From positions 167,169,501 through 167,233,500 of the forward strand of contig CM057456.1 of NCBI GenBank assembly GCA_016271365.2: a stretch of 64,000 nucleotides of DNA. The letters are read 5' to 3'. The position numbers and the translations under genes are program-made. Below the pieces are notes generated by a model. It did no database searches and was not told the DNA's origin. It saw nothing but the letters and a program-made list of their open reading frames with translations. This DNA comes from Neoceratodus forsteri (lineage: Eukaryota > Chordata > Ceratodontiformes > Ceratodontidae). Below, one piece after another: positions 22,160 to 33,543 of the stretch (position 1 is the first letter of the stretch; every line of letters starts with the position of its first letter).

Positions 22160-23790
22160 AATGAGTACCAATGCCTATAGTCTAGGGAACAAGCTCCCTG
22201 AACTGTTGGCCATGATGGAAGAGGGATGCCTGGATATCATGGCAGTCACAGAAACATGGCACACAGAGAACCATGACTGGAATCTCAACATACCAGGGTG
22301 CGCAATCTACAGGAGGGACAGGGAGGGTAGAAGAGGAGGAGGAATAGCTCTCTACATAAGGGACGGGATCAAAGCAATGGAACTAAAGGGTAAACAGGGA
22401 GGAGAGGAGGCACTGTGGGTCATCCTGGAGACTGGAAATGGCACCACAATCCACACGGGGGTTGTATACAGACTCCCATCTCAGGGGGAGGAAATGGACA
22501 AGGAAATGATAGAAGGCATCCTTAGGATAGCAGAAAAAGGGGAGGTATTGTTGATGGGGACATGAATATGCCAGATGTTAACTGGAGCACCTTTGCTGCA
22601 GCCACATCCAAGAGCAGGGTCATTCTCGATGCTCTACCTCATGCCTCAGACAGCTAGTGTTAGAACCCAGTCGGGAGGAAGCAATCTTAGACCTGGTACT
22701 CTCAAACGGGGATGGAGAGAGGATCTCAGGTATAGATGTGGGTAGCCATCTGGGAACAAATGACCACCAAACAGTGTGGTTCACTATAAACACAGCCGCA
22801 GAGTCAAGCCATACAAACGTGAGGGTACTGGACTTTAGGAGGGCTGACTTTGTCAAAATGGGAAAGTGCTTCAGGAAAAGCGCTAGCAAACAGGCAAGAA
22901 GAAGGGGTGGAGGAACAATGGGGAAATGTCAAAACTGCCATCACAGAGGCAACATGCCTTTGTGTGAAGCAAATAAACAAATCAAAAGAAAGAAAAAACT
23001 CTATGGTTCTCAAAAGAGGTGATGGGAAGGTTAGGGAGAAAAACATAGCATTCAGGAAGTATAAGGAAACACAGAAGGAGCAGGACAGAGAACTGTACCA
23101 GTTAAAGCAGAAGGAAGCGGGGATGGCAGTCAGAAAAGAAAAAGGCCCTAATCGAGGAAAAGATAGCCAACTAGGTTAAGAAGGGGGATAAAACCTTTTA
23201 TAGGTATATTAGGGAGCAAAGAAAGACCAAGGGAGGGATAGTGAGGCTTAATAAAGGGAGGGTGGGTGGGCAGACAGGACAGTGAAAAAGCAGGATACTG
23301 AATGAATACTTGCTCAGTATTCACAAAAGAAGAGGAGGGAGGGTACCTAATCCAATCAATAGAAGCACTCTGGATAGGGGTGTTGATGCCAGTCATTTCA
23401 CAGAAGAAAGGGTTCTGAAAGAACTCCTAAAACTGAAGGTGGACAAAGCAATGGGGCCTGATGGGATTCACCCCAGAATTCTAAAAGAACTAAGGAGAGA
23501 ACTAGTGACACCACTGACTACCCATTTTAACAAATCTGGGGAGGACGGTGTGTTACCTAAGGAATGGAGGAGGGCAGATGTGATTCCCCTTCACAAATGT
23601 GGGAGCAAAACAGAGGCAGGAAACTACAGACCTGTTAGCTTGATCTTAGTGGCAGGGACAATTATGGAATCACTTCTGAAGGAAAGAATTGTTGAGTACC
23701 TAGAGGTCAGCGGGGCATAGGACCCAAGGTAGCATGGATTCACTTCAGAAAGGTCATGTCAGACGAATCTAATACATTTGTTTGACTGGG
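22160..23790 (+). pseudogene. CR1-B ORF2: endonuclease and partial reverse transcriptase
   Basis: The endonuclease reads 'MSTNAYSLGNKLPELLAMM', 'LDIMAVTETWH', 'GGIALYIRDGIKA' and 'TGVVYRLPSQGEEMDKEMI', then 'VLLMGT' at the GDLN site with a frameshift. 'DMNMPDVNWS' and 'GSHLGTNDHQTV' (catalytic D/H) come next. The reverse-transcriptase start is 'KVDKAMGPDGIHPRILKELR', 'WRRADVIPLHKCGSKTEAGN', 'YRPVSL' and 'KERIVEYLEVSGA', followed by stops. It ends in the fingers domain at 23790. Confidence 0.9.
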
Positions 23791-25300
23791 TGCCCCTTAT
23801 CCCCTTTGCTTTTTGTGCTGGCAGTGGAACCTCTGGCATCGTCAATCAGACAGCATAAAGATATCCATGGTCTAAAATTGGGGAAGGAATGTTTCTCTAC
23901 TTTAATGTATGCAGACAACCTCCTAATCCCCCTGGCTGATGCTTAAAAATGACAAAACCCCCTGTTGACCCTACTTAACATCTTCTCAGAACTCTTGGGC
24001 CTGAGGATGAATCAATCCAAAACCAAGATACTCCTTTTAAATCAGCACTGTCAACTGCACATAGCTCAGTCCCAAGGCCTAAAATGGGCACAAACAGAGA
24101 TTACTTACTTTAGGATTAAAATAATGCCAAAAACTGAACAGATTTTGGAAATCAATCTACAACCCCTTCCGCATGCCTACAGAAATGAACTAGACAGATG
24201 GAAATTTCTGAGACTTATCATGGCAGGGAAGATCTCAGGATTAAAAATGATCACATCCCCTAGAATATTTTATTTACTATCACATAACCACCAGAGCTCA
24301 CTGCTAATTGTACCTCAAAATCAATAAACTACTGGGGGATTTTATCTGGGAGGGAAGGAAGCCCAGATTTAGTCGAAATAAGCTAAGATCTCATTGGAAA
24401 CAAGGTGGTTGGTGGGTTGGTGCCTCCCCTGGATGGAAGGGTATAAACTGGCATTCCAGGCAGTACAAACCTTACACTGGTTCTGGCCATACACAAAAAT
24501 GACCCCACAGTGGGTACAGATGGAACTGCAGTAGGAGGGGGTTAACCACGTTGGCCGCTCTGTTGCACTCCACCTCCTTTAGGACCAGGATTCCTCACCC
24601 TAAAATAGGCCCAACCACAAAGTACTGGCGACAGCTTCTTTAGAGGCTGGGAAGCCTCTCAATTCCCCCCAGTACACCCCCTTATGGAACACTCCTAATA
24701 TTCAAATTGCAGACTGACCTATTGCTTGGAAGCAAAGGGCTGATAACGATAAATTATTTCTCCCTGATCTCCTGGACCCAAAAAATGAAAGGTTAGCTGA
24801 TTTCAAAACACTACAGAATAGGTGGTGCCTCCTTTCCTCTGACTTTTGGAGATACCTGCAAATTAGGGATGCAGTAAGCCTCTTTTTCAAACACTGTCCC
24901 AGAGCAGCAGCAAGAATTCAGTCCTTCTTGCAAAATGGCTTTCCAGGTCCAAAGGATTGGCGGGCAACATCTATTCTTCAATTCAAGATACTCTGCCCAG
25001 CCAATCCACTGACTCCAAAAGCGAAAGGGAAAAAGAATTGTGCCTAACTATAACTGATGCCTAGTGGGAGCAATGCTGGTGTGCTGCTCACAATATGTCC
25101 AGTATAAAGATGTCCGGATTAGGTTGATATAAAATAAAATCTTACACTCCTGGTACAGAACCCCCATGATTCTACATAGGGCTAGGCTACTTAGTCATGA
25201 CAATTGCTGGAGATGCTCCCATCCTGCATGAGATTTATACCACATATTATGGACCTGCCCCAAAATTCTGGGTTTCTAGCAACAGGAAGGCCAGTTGGGA
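23791..25300 (+). pseudogene. L1-A ORF2 reverse transcriptase palm to C-terminal zinc-knuckle region
   Basis: It starts at 'GCPLSPLLFVLAVEPLA' (motif B). 'LMYADNLLIPLAD' carries the YADD motif with the second D changed to N (codon AAC). 'LRMNQSKTKILLLN' and 'YFRIKIMP' follow, then 'INKLLGDFIWEGRKPRFSRN' and 'GGWWVGASP'. The far end at about 25.2 kb reads 'CWRCSHPA' ... 'HILWTCP', the cysteine-rich C-terminus of Tx1-like L1s, with stops in between. Confidence 0.85.
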
Positions 25301-25702
25301 TGCAAGGTAATTGGCAAACCCATATCCCACTCACAATCCTTCTTTCTGTTAGGTACTAAGCCTGCAACACAGATCATGTTGCCATAGGAGTATAGATGGC
25401 TTAGTATGTTAAGAATACAAATGAAGGGCCTTTTGATTTGCAAATGGTGCAGTACAATAGTGCCTACTATTGGGAAATTGCTTACTACATTAACAAACCT
25501 AGCTGAATTGGACAGACTTTCTCATTTACTTGCCATTCAGATCTCCCGCTTCTTCAGTTGATGGGAACCATATATGATCTATGTTCACACTTGAACAGGT
25601 GTTGGCTAATTGGGGTAACACACACTACTCACCCATTCTGCATGCCTCAGGATAGTGTAGCAGGCTTGTATAGTTACACCCTCATGCTGTCTACTGTATG
25701 TA

Positions 25703-25956
25703 CAGTGATCCCTCTCTATAGTGAACATCTCTGGAGCCAGCTGATGTGTGTGCTATAGCTAGGTGTTCACTATAGTTATGTGTTTACCCTGAGGCTGCCA
25801 GCAGAATTAGAATGTATAGGAATTCTGGACTGATATATCAGTCCACGGCACAGCAAGGGTTAATATGCCTACTTAATGAGCAATGGGAGCCATCAAAGTT
25901 TTTTGCTATAAGAAGGGGTTTGTTATAGAGGAGTTCTTTATAGAGAGGGAGCACTG
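25703..25956. mobile_element. 254-bp TA-flanked MITE
   Basis: The ends are 24-bp inverted repeats, CAGTGATCCCTCTCTATAGT... and, reversed, CAGTGCTCCCTCTCTATAAA..., matching at 21 of 24 positions. TA dinucleotides flank both sides (25701-25702 and 25957-25958), as in Tc1/mariner or pogo insertions. No coding capacity. It lies in the 3' UTR of L1-A. Confidence 0.85.
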
Positions 25957-26273
25957 TATATAGTTCTGGTTTACATTTTAGTGTTAGATTTGTATGCTTT
26001 GTGTTTATATTGTTTTATTTCAGACTAGGAGGCTCCATGCATCCAGTGCAACCAGGATTGCCCATAGAATCATACCAGTTGTCATGATTGTACATGATCT
26101 AATCTTCTGACCTTGCATTGTACTCATGAGACATGTTCCAGGTCAGTATGTAACATGTTTTCCTTGTTCTGGATAAAAGGTTCATTGATTGTATTCATGT
26201 TTTCAACAAGAATGCTTTGAAATATGTTTTATTGCAACCTCTCATTCACTGACGTGTGTAAAAGTTTATCTGA

Positions 26274-26300
26274 TACCAATAAAAAGTTTAAAGTGATAAA
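26274..26300 (+). terminator. L1-A 3' terminus with polyadenylation signal
   Basis: AATAAA at 26278-26283, in the context ATACCAATAAAAAGTTTAAA. The same AATAAAAAG ending is seen, inverted, at the 3' end of L1-B near 29.9 kb, which supports it as the family's 3' terminus. Confidence 0.6.
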
Positions 26301-26640
26301 GTAATCCGGGAGTAGTGGTGTCTGCAGGTGAGCATGAGACTGATGTAATATTTGTACAGTATAGACTCCCTCATCCTACAGTGGGAGGTGGCAGCCTAAC
26401 TCCATGTTTGCTGCCACCATGGCCCAGGGAGCACAGCAGCCATGGTTCATTTTAGTGGAGATGCCAGCCAGTCTTGTACCAGCATGTCATTATGTTAATA
26501 CAAAGGTACATACAAAGGTGTAAGGAGTGAAAAGAAGGCAGTGAGCCCGTAAATGCTCCTAACTAGTCATACATAATAAGCTGGTATGTTTCCATCATTG
26601 ATATTCTTGTCTATTTTTTATCTGCTGTTTATTTTCACTG
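26301..26640. other. Unassigned spacer
   Basis: No recognisable gene, tail or hairpin between the L1-A terminus and the next CR1-like fragment. Confidence 0.4.
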
Positions 26641-27690
26641 ACAATAATATTTAGCAGTAGTTTGTTCCAGGGATTCACCACCCTTTAGGTATAAAATCCC
26701 TTCCTTCTGGTCATATTAAACCCCTGTGGCCTAAGCAGTAGGGGGTGGCCTCTGGCACTTTTTGTATCATTTTTAAACTTATCACATCTCGTTTAACAGA
26801 TGTCCATCCTGCATGGCACCATACCATAGTAATAAGTCTCCTCTAATCCTTCTTGTCTTGAATGACATTAATCCCAAGTGTTTTAGGCATTCTTGATATG
26901 ATAGATCCTTTATATCATATACCCATTAGGTTGTTTTCCTTTGCACAGTTTCCAGTTTATTATTCACTAATTATCTATTGGTTTCCAAACTGGGCTTGCA
27001 TAGTCCAATAACGATCTTATATAATTCCTACATAATGGCATTATTACCTCACAGCTCCTGCTCTTTAATTTTTTTTTATTGTGTATAGTACCCTGTTAGC
27101 CTTAACAAGCTGGCTTTCACTCTGAAGGTTAGAGTTTAGCTTATTGTTAAATATTACCCCAAGGCCTTTTTCCTACTGAGACACTCTCAATGGCACTCCA
27201 TCTATTAAGTAAGTGACTGTATTTGACTGGTTGCCAAGATATAACATACAACATTTTTCTTTATTGAAAGACATCCCTTGTTTTTTTGCTCAGATATTTT
27301 TTTTGTTCAGATAATTTCGTAAATCTGCCTGTCCTTCTGCTGTCTGTACAGTTCTTGCTAGTTTTGAGTCATCTGCATATTTTGTTACCCAGTTCATAAC
27401 CTCTTTTTCCATGTCTGAGAAGAAAATCTGAAACAACATAGGCCCAAGGACCGACCCCTATGGCTCTCCGCTAGTCACAGGTCTCTGATCAGAATACTAA
27501 CCATTTATGCACACCCTCTGAGTCCTATCACCCAGCCACTGCCAGACCCACTGTACCACCCTGTGGTCTAATTTAATTTCTACCATTTTTTTAATAATAG
27601 CTGTGGTATGATATCAAAAGCCTTAGACAAGTCAGGATATATACAGTCCACAGGTCCTGTGGACTAAAAGTGCAAATGTCTGTGGTGGAA
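26640..27690 (-). pseudogene. CR1-like LINE (copy C') reverse transcriptase palm to C-terminus
   Basis: A minus-strand fragment. A palm block with 'FSDMEKEV', 'KYADDSKLA' (YADD-type motif intact, codons GAT GAC) and 'FNKEKC' lies near 27.45-27.26 kb. A degraded 'KAFDIIP'-type motif A lies near 27.62 kb. A C-terminal portion reaches to about 26.64 kb, where the opposite strand reads CCAGGGATTCACCACCCTTT. It belongs to a CR1 lineage different from copies B, F, G and H. Confidence 0.7.
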
Positions 27691-27760
27691 GGGGCCAGGG
27701 AGAAAAGAAAATGGAGGAAAATGCAGATTTCGGTATAGTGTCCTACCTCAGCAGCACTGG

Positions 27761-28203
27761 GCATAGTAACAGAGTATTTGATGGCAGATAAGGACCGCTT
27801 GGCCCATCTAGTCTGCCCATTTTTCCCTACCTACAGTATCACAGCATCGATCTCTGGCTCTTTCTGCCTCCCTTTCCTTGCTTTGCCCTAAGATACTCTT
27901 ATGCCTACCTCATGCATTTTTGACCCCCCACTGAACTGTCTTCTGCCCCAGCAACTCTGCTGGAACGTGTTTCAGGAATCCACCACTCTTTCTGTGAAGA
28001 AGTACCTCCTCAGATCTCTCCTGAATCTACCCCCTCCAGCTTCATATCTTTCCTCTTGTTCTTGAGATCCTTTTTTCCTGAAAAATACTTCCTTTCTGTA
28101 CCTTGTATATCCCCTTGAGGTATTTAAAGGTCTGTATCATATCCCTCCTCTCTTCCAGGTTGTGCATATTAAGGTTCTTTAATCTCTCCGCATAGGGCTA
28201 TTG
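27761..28203 (-). mobile_element. CR1 3' end (copy D)
   Basis: The left edge reads CATAGTAACAGAGTATTTGA followed by TGGCAGATAAGGACCGCTTG, the inverted 3' tail and 3' UTR of the CR1 family. The right part encodes, on minus, the C-terminal 'LNMHNLEERREG', 'FFRKKDLKNK' and 'VVDS'-type sequence with stops. It is 5'-truncated near 28203. Confidence 0.85.
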
Positions 28204-28638
28204 ATGCATACCTGCACTATCGGGCAACTGAAGGATTTCCTTCTGCCTGAAGGCTCTGTTGAGGTTTTGACTGCATGAAGGAGGGTTTTGAGGCTCGCAG
28301 GTTATCTTGCATTGGAGGCATTGCTATGAGAATGCATTATCACGGAGTCAAAAGTCCTACTGTAGTGCCACTGTGGTGGTGGGACTCTGTGGACTGTGAG
28401 GTACTCATCCATGTCTGCAGAAGCAAGACATAGGGGAGGTTTGTAGACTGCAGATCGCACATGCATGCCTCATTTTTTGTTGTTGCACTTAGAGTTGTTT
28501 GTTGGCTATATTTTGTGGGAGCCAATTATCAATTTATTGGGATGGGGGCTTCCTGTTGGGTAGTCACCCATGTCAGATGTTCTATTCATGGGTCCAACTG
28601 TCTCAAGGGGCTGGATTTTCTTTCATACGTGCTTACCG

Positions 28639-28980
28639 GCATACTTCTCAACTGTCCCTTATTATGAGGGGCGTCCCTCATTTTACCACTTAAAACTGCC
28701 CTGTCCCTCATTTGTCTGTCATGGAAAGGGTGCTACCCACATAGAGAATATGCTGTAAAGTCAGGCTTTAAAAAAGAAATCATAATATTCTAAGAAGCTA
28801 AACCAAAAATAAACTGTTTACAAGTAAACACAATGATTTCTACACTGTTCTGAGAGTTTAACTCTATGTATGAGTGTGAATCCTTCATTCTGAGGGTCCA
28901 TGTCCCTCATTATCCCTCATTTTGAGTGTCCAGAAATGTCCATGTCCCTCATTTCAGTGGCAAAAGGTTGAGAGGTATGC
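28639..28980. mobile_element. 342-bp MITE with CATACYTCTCAAC ends
   Basis: The left end GCATACTTCTCAAC matches the reverse complement of the right end GTTGAGAGGTATGC at 13 of 14 positions. The interior has repeated TGTCCCTCATTTT-type words on one strand (near 28.68, 28.9 and 28.94 kb). No coding capacity. The superfamily cannot be decided because no clear target duplication is visible. Confidence 0.7.
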
Positions 28981-29785
28981 TAGGGAAGTACCCAAAGCCA
29001 CAGCTGGAAGAAGCAGACTAGAAAAGAGATCTGGAAATAGCACATGATCCAAGTGGGCAATATGCAAACCCCAGATGCAGGCTTTAGCATACAACTCCTG
29101 CCTAGATCACCCAACATCACAATGTGATTGCTGCACTCACATGTTGAACCCAACCCAGAGACCCCATACAGAAAGATTAACCCTGGACTAGTCCCTCTAT
29201 AGCCAACTCAGGAGCCTGATGCAGTAACAGGCATAGGAGCCTCTTGGCTCTCTATCTCCCAGGGCATCTCGCCAGTCTGTCCTCGGATTCGTCTCTTTCC
29301 CACTTTCAGCACAGAAGCCCGGACCCTGCATACAAGCATATTCTGGCAGACAATCAGGCCAAAAATGGACAATGTTGGTGAGTCTAGAATCAAACAAACG
29401 AAAAGCAAAAAACAATTAATATGTTTGCCTATTGTGCTTTTCTTGTGCTGTTTGTTCCAGTAGTTCACTGGGGCCCTGGTCGGGGGATGGTGAGACCCTA
29501 GAGTTTGTGTGTATACAGAGTCCCTGTAGACCTCTATGGGTGAGATGCAGATTGTCTGTGGGGGTAAGCACCATTATTCATTTAGCTATCCTATATTCAA
29601 GACTACAAAATATACTGGAATGACTGTTTTTCTGCTGAATTCTAACCCAGGGTGCCAGCAAGGCCAGTCAAACCTTTTGAAGTAGCTATCTATCAGCATT
29701 GTAGAATGTTTAAAAAGTATCTGGCATCAGTCTTTCTTTGAGAAATGTTTCTTTTATGAATTGCATGTGCTCTCCTTTCATGTTA
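28981..29785. other. Unassigned sequence
   Basis: No recognisable family. ORFs on both strands (29197-29468 and 29432-29623) lack motifs. Confidence 0.4.
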
Positions 29786-29895
29786 AAGGGGAACTGTCAG
29801 CAATAAGAGTATCACACCCAAGTGTGAGGCTGATCCAATTAGCCCTTTATGTGCAAAACTACTTTTTTTACCTAATGATTACTGCAGTGTTTTTT
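29786..29895. repeat. End fragment of a repeat also found inverted at 36.09-36.18 kb
   Basis: AGGGGAACTGTCAGCAATAA here, preceded by TTAA, matches the reverse complement of 36158-36178. It continues through CCCAAGTGTGAGGCTGAT and CTTTATGT. A TTAA flank with an AGGGGAACT start suggests a TTAA-targeting DNA transposon end (piggyBac- or Kolobok-like), which is inferred. L1-B begins directly after it. Confidence 0.65.
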
Positions 29896-29897
29896 TG

Positions 29898-31022
29898 CAG
29901 TTAATCTTTTTATTAAGTTCTATGATTTGTGATACACGGTTTTATATAAGTGCATCAGGTTACAACAATATGAAAAACAAGAACCACTTATACAGAACAG
30001 GTCATATTCAGACAGTATGGTATTTCAATTGTTATTTTATAGTTACATAACATCAGGTTATACTTAACAATTGTCAACTAGTCTGTTATTCATTATCATC
30101 CAGCTTTCTGCAGACTATTAATTATACATCATGTTTCTGTATGAACTAAGTTTAAAGTGGATAACATGCAAAATGTCAGTCAACATTCATGTCCAGGAGC
30201 TTCCCATTTGTCTAGCCATGGGGGTCACAGGAGATCCTTTGCATTCATGGACATTGCCTTGTTCAGAACAACTCCATAATATTGAAGATAAGGGCCCCAG
30301 ATACTTCTGTATTTTCCTGGGTTATAATGGGTTATATAGAATAGCCTGAAGCAGGTAACTGCCTTCTCAATGGCTTCTAGCCACTCTTTTACTGAGGGTA
30401 TATCTGCAGACCTCCACCTGCGAAGAATCAGTCGTTTTGCCTCAATCAAGTCTACCATAAGCCATTGTTTGGCACTAGGCTGTTATTGAGCCCTGCCTGA
30501 AGGCAACCCTAAGATGATCAGTTCTGGGGGAGCATGGGATGGGCACCTCCAGAACACAGATCAGTATTGGACTATTTGGGCCAAAACATTTTTAGGAGAT
30601 GGCAGTGACACAGAATATGTAAGAGATCCCTTCCCTGCACATTACACCTCCAGCATCTGTTATGCAGGAGAACCTCCATCTGCTGCAACAATACTGGGGT
30701 TCTATACCAGAAGTGTAATATTTTGTTTTGTACTAGGAGGATATTTTGATCAATGCATGCATTGTGCATTAACTGCCACCCTAGGAACCATGATTCTTCT
30801 GAGATTTCTGTTTGGAGTATATTCTGCCAGTGTGTTCTGGCTGGAATGGAGGGATCTGGGGCAGCATTTGTAAGATATTTGTAAATCCTACCAGCCAGAC
30901 CCTTGTCTGTATTTCCCCAAACATTAACAGGTAATCGGGAATGTGTTCCTGCTTTGTCAGCTTTACAGGTGGAGCACCAGACATTTCTGATCTGCAAGTA
31001 TTTCTAGAAGTCATTTGTTTTT
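29898..31022 (-). pseudogene. L1-B ORF2 C-terminus and 3' UTR
   Basis: A minus-strand 5'-truncated Tx1-like L1. The long frame at 30997-30572 ends with 'LLHNRCWRCNVQGRDLLHIL' and 'CHCHLLKMFWPK', the cysteine-rich C-terminal motif (CWRC ... HILxxC ... FW). A second block at 30458-30225, 'VDLIEAKRLILRRWRSADIP', is the usual tail of Tx1-like ORF2. The 3' end near 29.9 kb reads AATAAAAAG on minus. Confidence 0.85.
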
Positions 31023-31653
31023 AAACTTTATGTTTATTCATTGAAAAGAAACAAACATATGGTTAAATCACCATCATTCAATATAGAAATATACTGTATG
31101 ATGAGGGTGCCACTCCTCTTAATAACCTAAGCTGGTAGATTGAATGAAATAAGATACGTCTTATACAGGGATCTCAAGTTTTAATTAACTCTGATAAAGA
31201 ATCCACTTGCTGCAATAGAGTCCATAAACTGCATGGTAAAACAAACAGCATGTCCATAGCATAAGGAAAGTCCAGAATTTACCCTACAATAGAGAAATCA
31301 ACAACATGCTCATTCAAAGTAAATACACTAACTGAGTGTTAAAGGTAAAACTCTCCTGAGCTATTTTTAAAACAGCAGCTTTCCCTCATCTGCCACACCA
31401 GCACAACTCCCTTAGGCACTTACTCTAAGTAGCTTTTTTAACAAAAAAGGGTCAACATTCATTTAGTTATTTTGAAAACCATTCAAGGATTATAACATTG
31501 GTCTACAGAGCCCCATTGAGATGAGGTTAAAGCCAAACTTATTGCTCATATCCAGAGTAACATGTCCAGACCAGCTGAAAACATTACTGCCTGAAACGTT
31601 TGTTCGTAAGAGCATGGTGAAAATAAAGAAAACCTCCCCCATCCAATTGAGCT
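31023..31653. other. Unassigned AT-rich spacer between L1 pieces
   Basis: No coding motif. It may be 3' UTR or unrelated filler between L1-C and L1-B. On minus it ends with AATAAACATAAAGTTT near 31.03 kb, which could be an old tail. Confidence 0.35.
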
Positions 31654-32587
31654 CTATATCAAAAATTTAAGACTTAATGTGACAATCAAGTCTTTCATGG
31701 TACTTCTTCTTCTGGAAAATTTTCCTCCTCTTCTTCTAGTTCTCTTCTCCGAGGTGGAGCATTTGTCTGGCACCATTTTAGAGCCTCCGCAAGCTCTGAA
31801 AAAAGGAAGATTTTGTTGTGATATACTATTCTCAGATGAGCTGGGAAGATTACTATGTGGAATTCCCACTTCTCGAAGCATCACTTTAACACCATCAAAG
31901 CTTTTTCTCCACTGCCTGGTTGCATATGACAAATTGAGGTAGAGTGGCACTTGATTTCCCTCATGAAGAAGGGTATTCTTCCTATATGCCAGGGCCATTA
32001 ATGCATCCCAGGAACCCACTCCATTCAATACCATCACCACCATGCGTGCAGCATCAGGATTATACTGACGTTTCAGAAAGGCCAATCTGTAGGCCTTCTG
32101 GATTTTCTGCACTATTAGAGTTGCCTCTGCTCCCAGTTGCTGGACGATCCACTCCTGCAGAAATAAAATTAGATGGTCTCCTTCACTTCTCTTGACTATC
32201 CCCAGGATTCATACATTAGTTGATCTCAACTGGTTTTCAAGCATTTCCAGCAGAGAGCGTAGATGCATGTTTTTTATTATTATTAAGGCCACTGCCCTCA
32301 TTGCTGCATCTGCTGTTTTACATGTTGATTCTGTTGCTCCAGTGACTGACTCCAAGGTATTTTCCACTGTGGTAACCCTTGTAGTGAGGGAATCAAATTT
32401 ATTAGACAATCCTGACACAGTGGCGATCAAATGATTTCTTTTTTCCCAACGATTGAAGGGTCTCTTCTTTAGTGCCAACCTCATGGTCCGTCTCTCATCC
32501 CAAAGTGCCTTGTGAAGTAGAAGCACCAGACTGCGCTTTTGCTTTAGCACCCTCTCCAGATTGTTTTTCCTTTCGAGGATTACCCAT
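31654..32587 (-). pseudogene. L1-C ORF1 (RNA-binding protein)
   Basis: The ATG at 32587-32585 gives 'MGNPRKEKQSGEGAKAKAQS', a basic N-terminus. A heptad-rich coiled coil follows ('LSNKFDSLTTRVTTVENTLE', 'LEMLENQLRSTNV'). The frame then leads to 'ILGIVKRSEGDHLILFLQEW' (RRM-like start) and 'IQKAYRLAFLKRQYNPDAAR'. A C-terminal 'VPLYLNLSYATRQWRKSFDG' and 'VMLREVGI' block ends in a basic stretch. About three frameshifts or stops break it. This is the best-preserved ORF1 in the window. Confidence 0.8.
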
Positions 32588-32849
32588 ATTGTACTCCGAT
32601 ATATCCTTAATCCGTCTCTTTAGAGTCTGTCAGGTTTGCAAAGAGGAAAACCGCTGAAGTAAATTATTTATTATAGTAAGTTTGTAGAGCTCTAGGGATC
32701 TGCTGCCATCTGGCTTGGGCTCCACAGCACCCTCCCCCAAGTCATTTTTTTAAATAGTAAACTTGGTTTGTAACTTTAGGAAGGATTCAAAGTAGTCCCC
32801 ATTTGGCATCATTAAGTCTTTAATTCTGCAGATGCCATTCACTATCTAC
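32588..32849 (-). other. Probable L1-C 5' leader
   Basis: It lies directly upstream of the L1-C ORF1 start and has no coding motif. Confidence 0.35.
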
Positions 32850-33394
32850 TCATTCTATTTTATAGGCTGACCCCCTATCAATATCTTAGGATTGTTCCAT
32901 GTATGGGTATGCACCCCTATATTAGAGAAACATTTAGTAAGCCTTCCCACCTTTTCCCAAGTTTTGTGAGCCACTCTGATTGTGAACCATTTATGAAGTT
33001 TACCTGAACCATTTATGAAGTTTACCTGGGAGAGAAGTCCCTAGGAATGAGGAGAGGTATGCTCCCTCCATTATTCCAGTTTCTATTTCCACCTATGCTG
33101 GCGTGCAAACCCAAGAGGATTGAAATAGTTTACAGATTTTGGCCACATTAAAGACAGAGGAGTAATGAAGAAAGTATGGCAGGCTCCAGCCCCGCTTAGA
33201 CCAGTAAGTTCTTAATTTGGCTCTACTGAACTTTGAGATTTTTCCATTCCAAAGAAAATTTATACCATGAGGTATGTCTTTTTTCTGTGGGGAGCTTCTA
33301 CCCCAAACCCCTATTATGGGATGTGCCCACCCTCCTCTAAAGATTCTCAACTGTGGGGGTGGGGGTTCAACTTAGGGAGCGCACAAGTCATAAA

Positions 33395-33500
33395 AACATA
33401 AAATGTTTCTGGGACCAGGAATCAAACCCAGTCCAAGATGCAGTGCCTGGGTTCCTACTGCTGTGACTCAGTCCTGTGAGCCACAGCAGCTGCTTGTCAG
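33395..33500 (-). mobile_element. tRNA-like SINE head
   Basis: On minus, 'GTGGCTCACAGGACTGAGT' serves as a loose A box and 'GGGTTTGATTCCTGG' as a B box. Together they give a tRNA-like stretch inside the gap of L1-D. It is not a functional tRNA, because the cloverleaf does not close. Confidence 0.5.
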
Positions 33501-33543
33501 AACCCGTTCCCAGCAGAGGTCTTATCCTCTGCCTGGGAAAGTG

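Larger units (their letters stand above)
21590..23790 (+). mobile_element. CR1 LINE copy B, inserted in L1-A, lacking its 3' end
   Basis: It contains the end of ORF1 (21600-21926) and ORF2 through the early palm (22160-23790). It stops directly at the L1 sequence 'GCPLSPLLF' without the CR1 3' UTR or TTCTATGT tail. Because target-primed insertion starts from the 3' end, this loss must be secondary. The L1 segment that should lie opposite is missing too. Confidence 0.9.
12990..26300 (+). mobile_element. Tx1-like L1 LINE (L1-A), near full length, with nested insertions
   Basis: This L1-type non-LTR retrotransposon can be followed from a GGGGAGGGGGGC leader (about 13004) through ORF1 (13.39-13.6 and 16.56-17.4 kb) and ORF2. 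ORF2 comprises endonuclease (19.96-20.78 kb), linker (21.19-21.59 kb) and reverse transcriptase to C-terminus (23.79-25.3 kb). It ends at an AATAAAAAG terminus near 26290. It is interrupted by LINE-C (13604-16560), an AT-rich stretch (about 18.3-19.48 kb), a SINE (21063-21190), CR1-B (21590-23790) and a MITE (25703-25956). All its frames contain stops. Treating the pieces as one element rests on their correct order, strand and complementary missing segments. Confidence 0.7.

Noticed and set aside
31585..31610. CCTGAAACGTTTGTTCG as a second hammerhead
   Set aside because: GAAACGTTT is present but there is no CTGATGA strand at the required distance on either strand.
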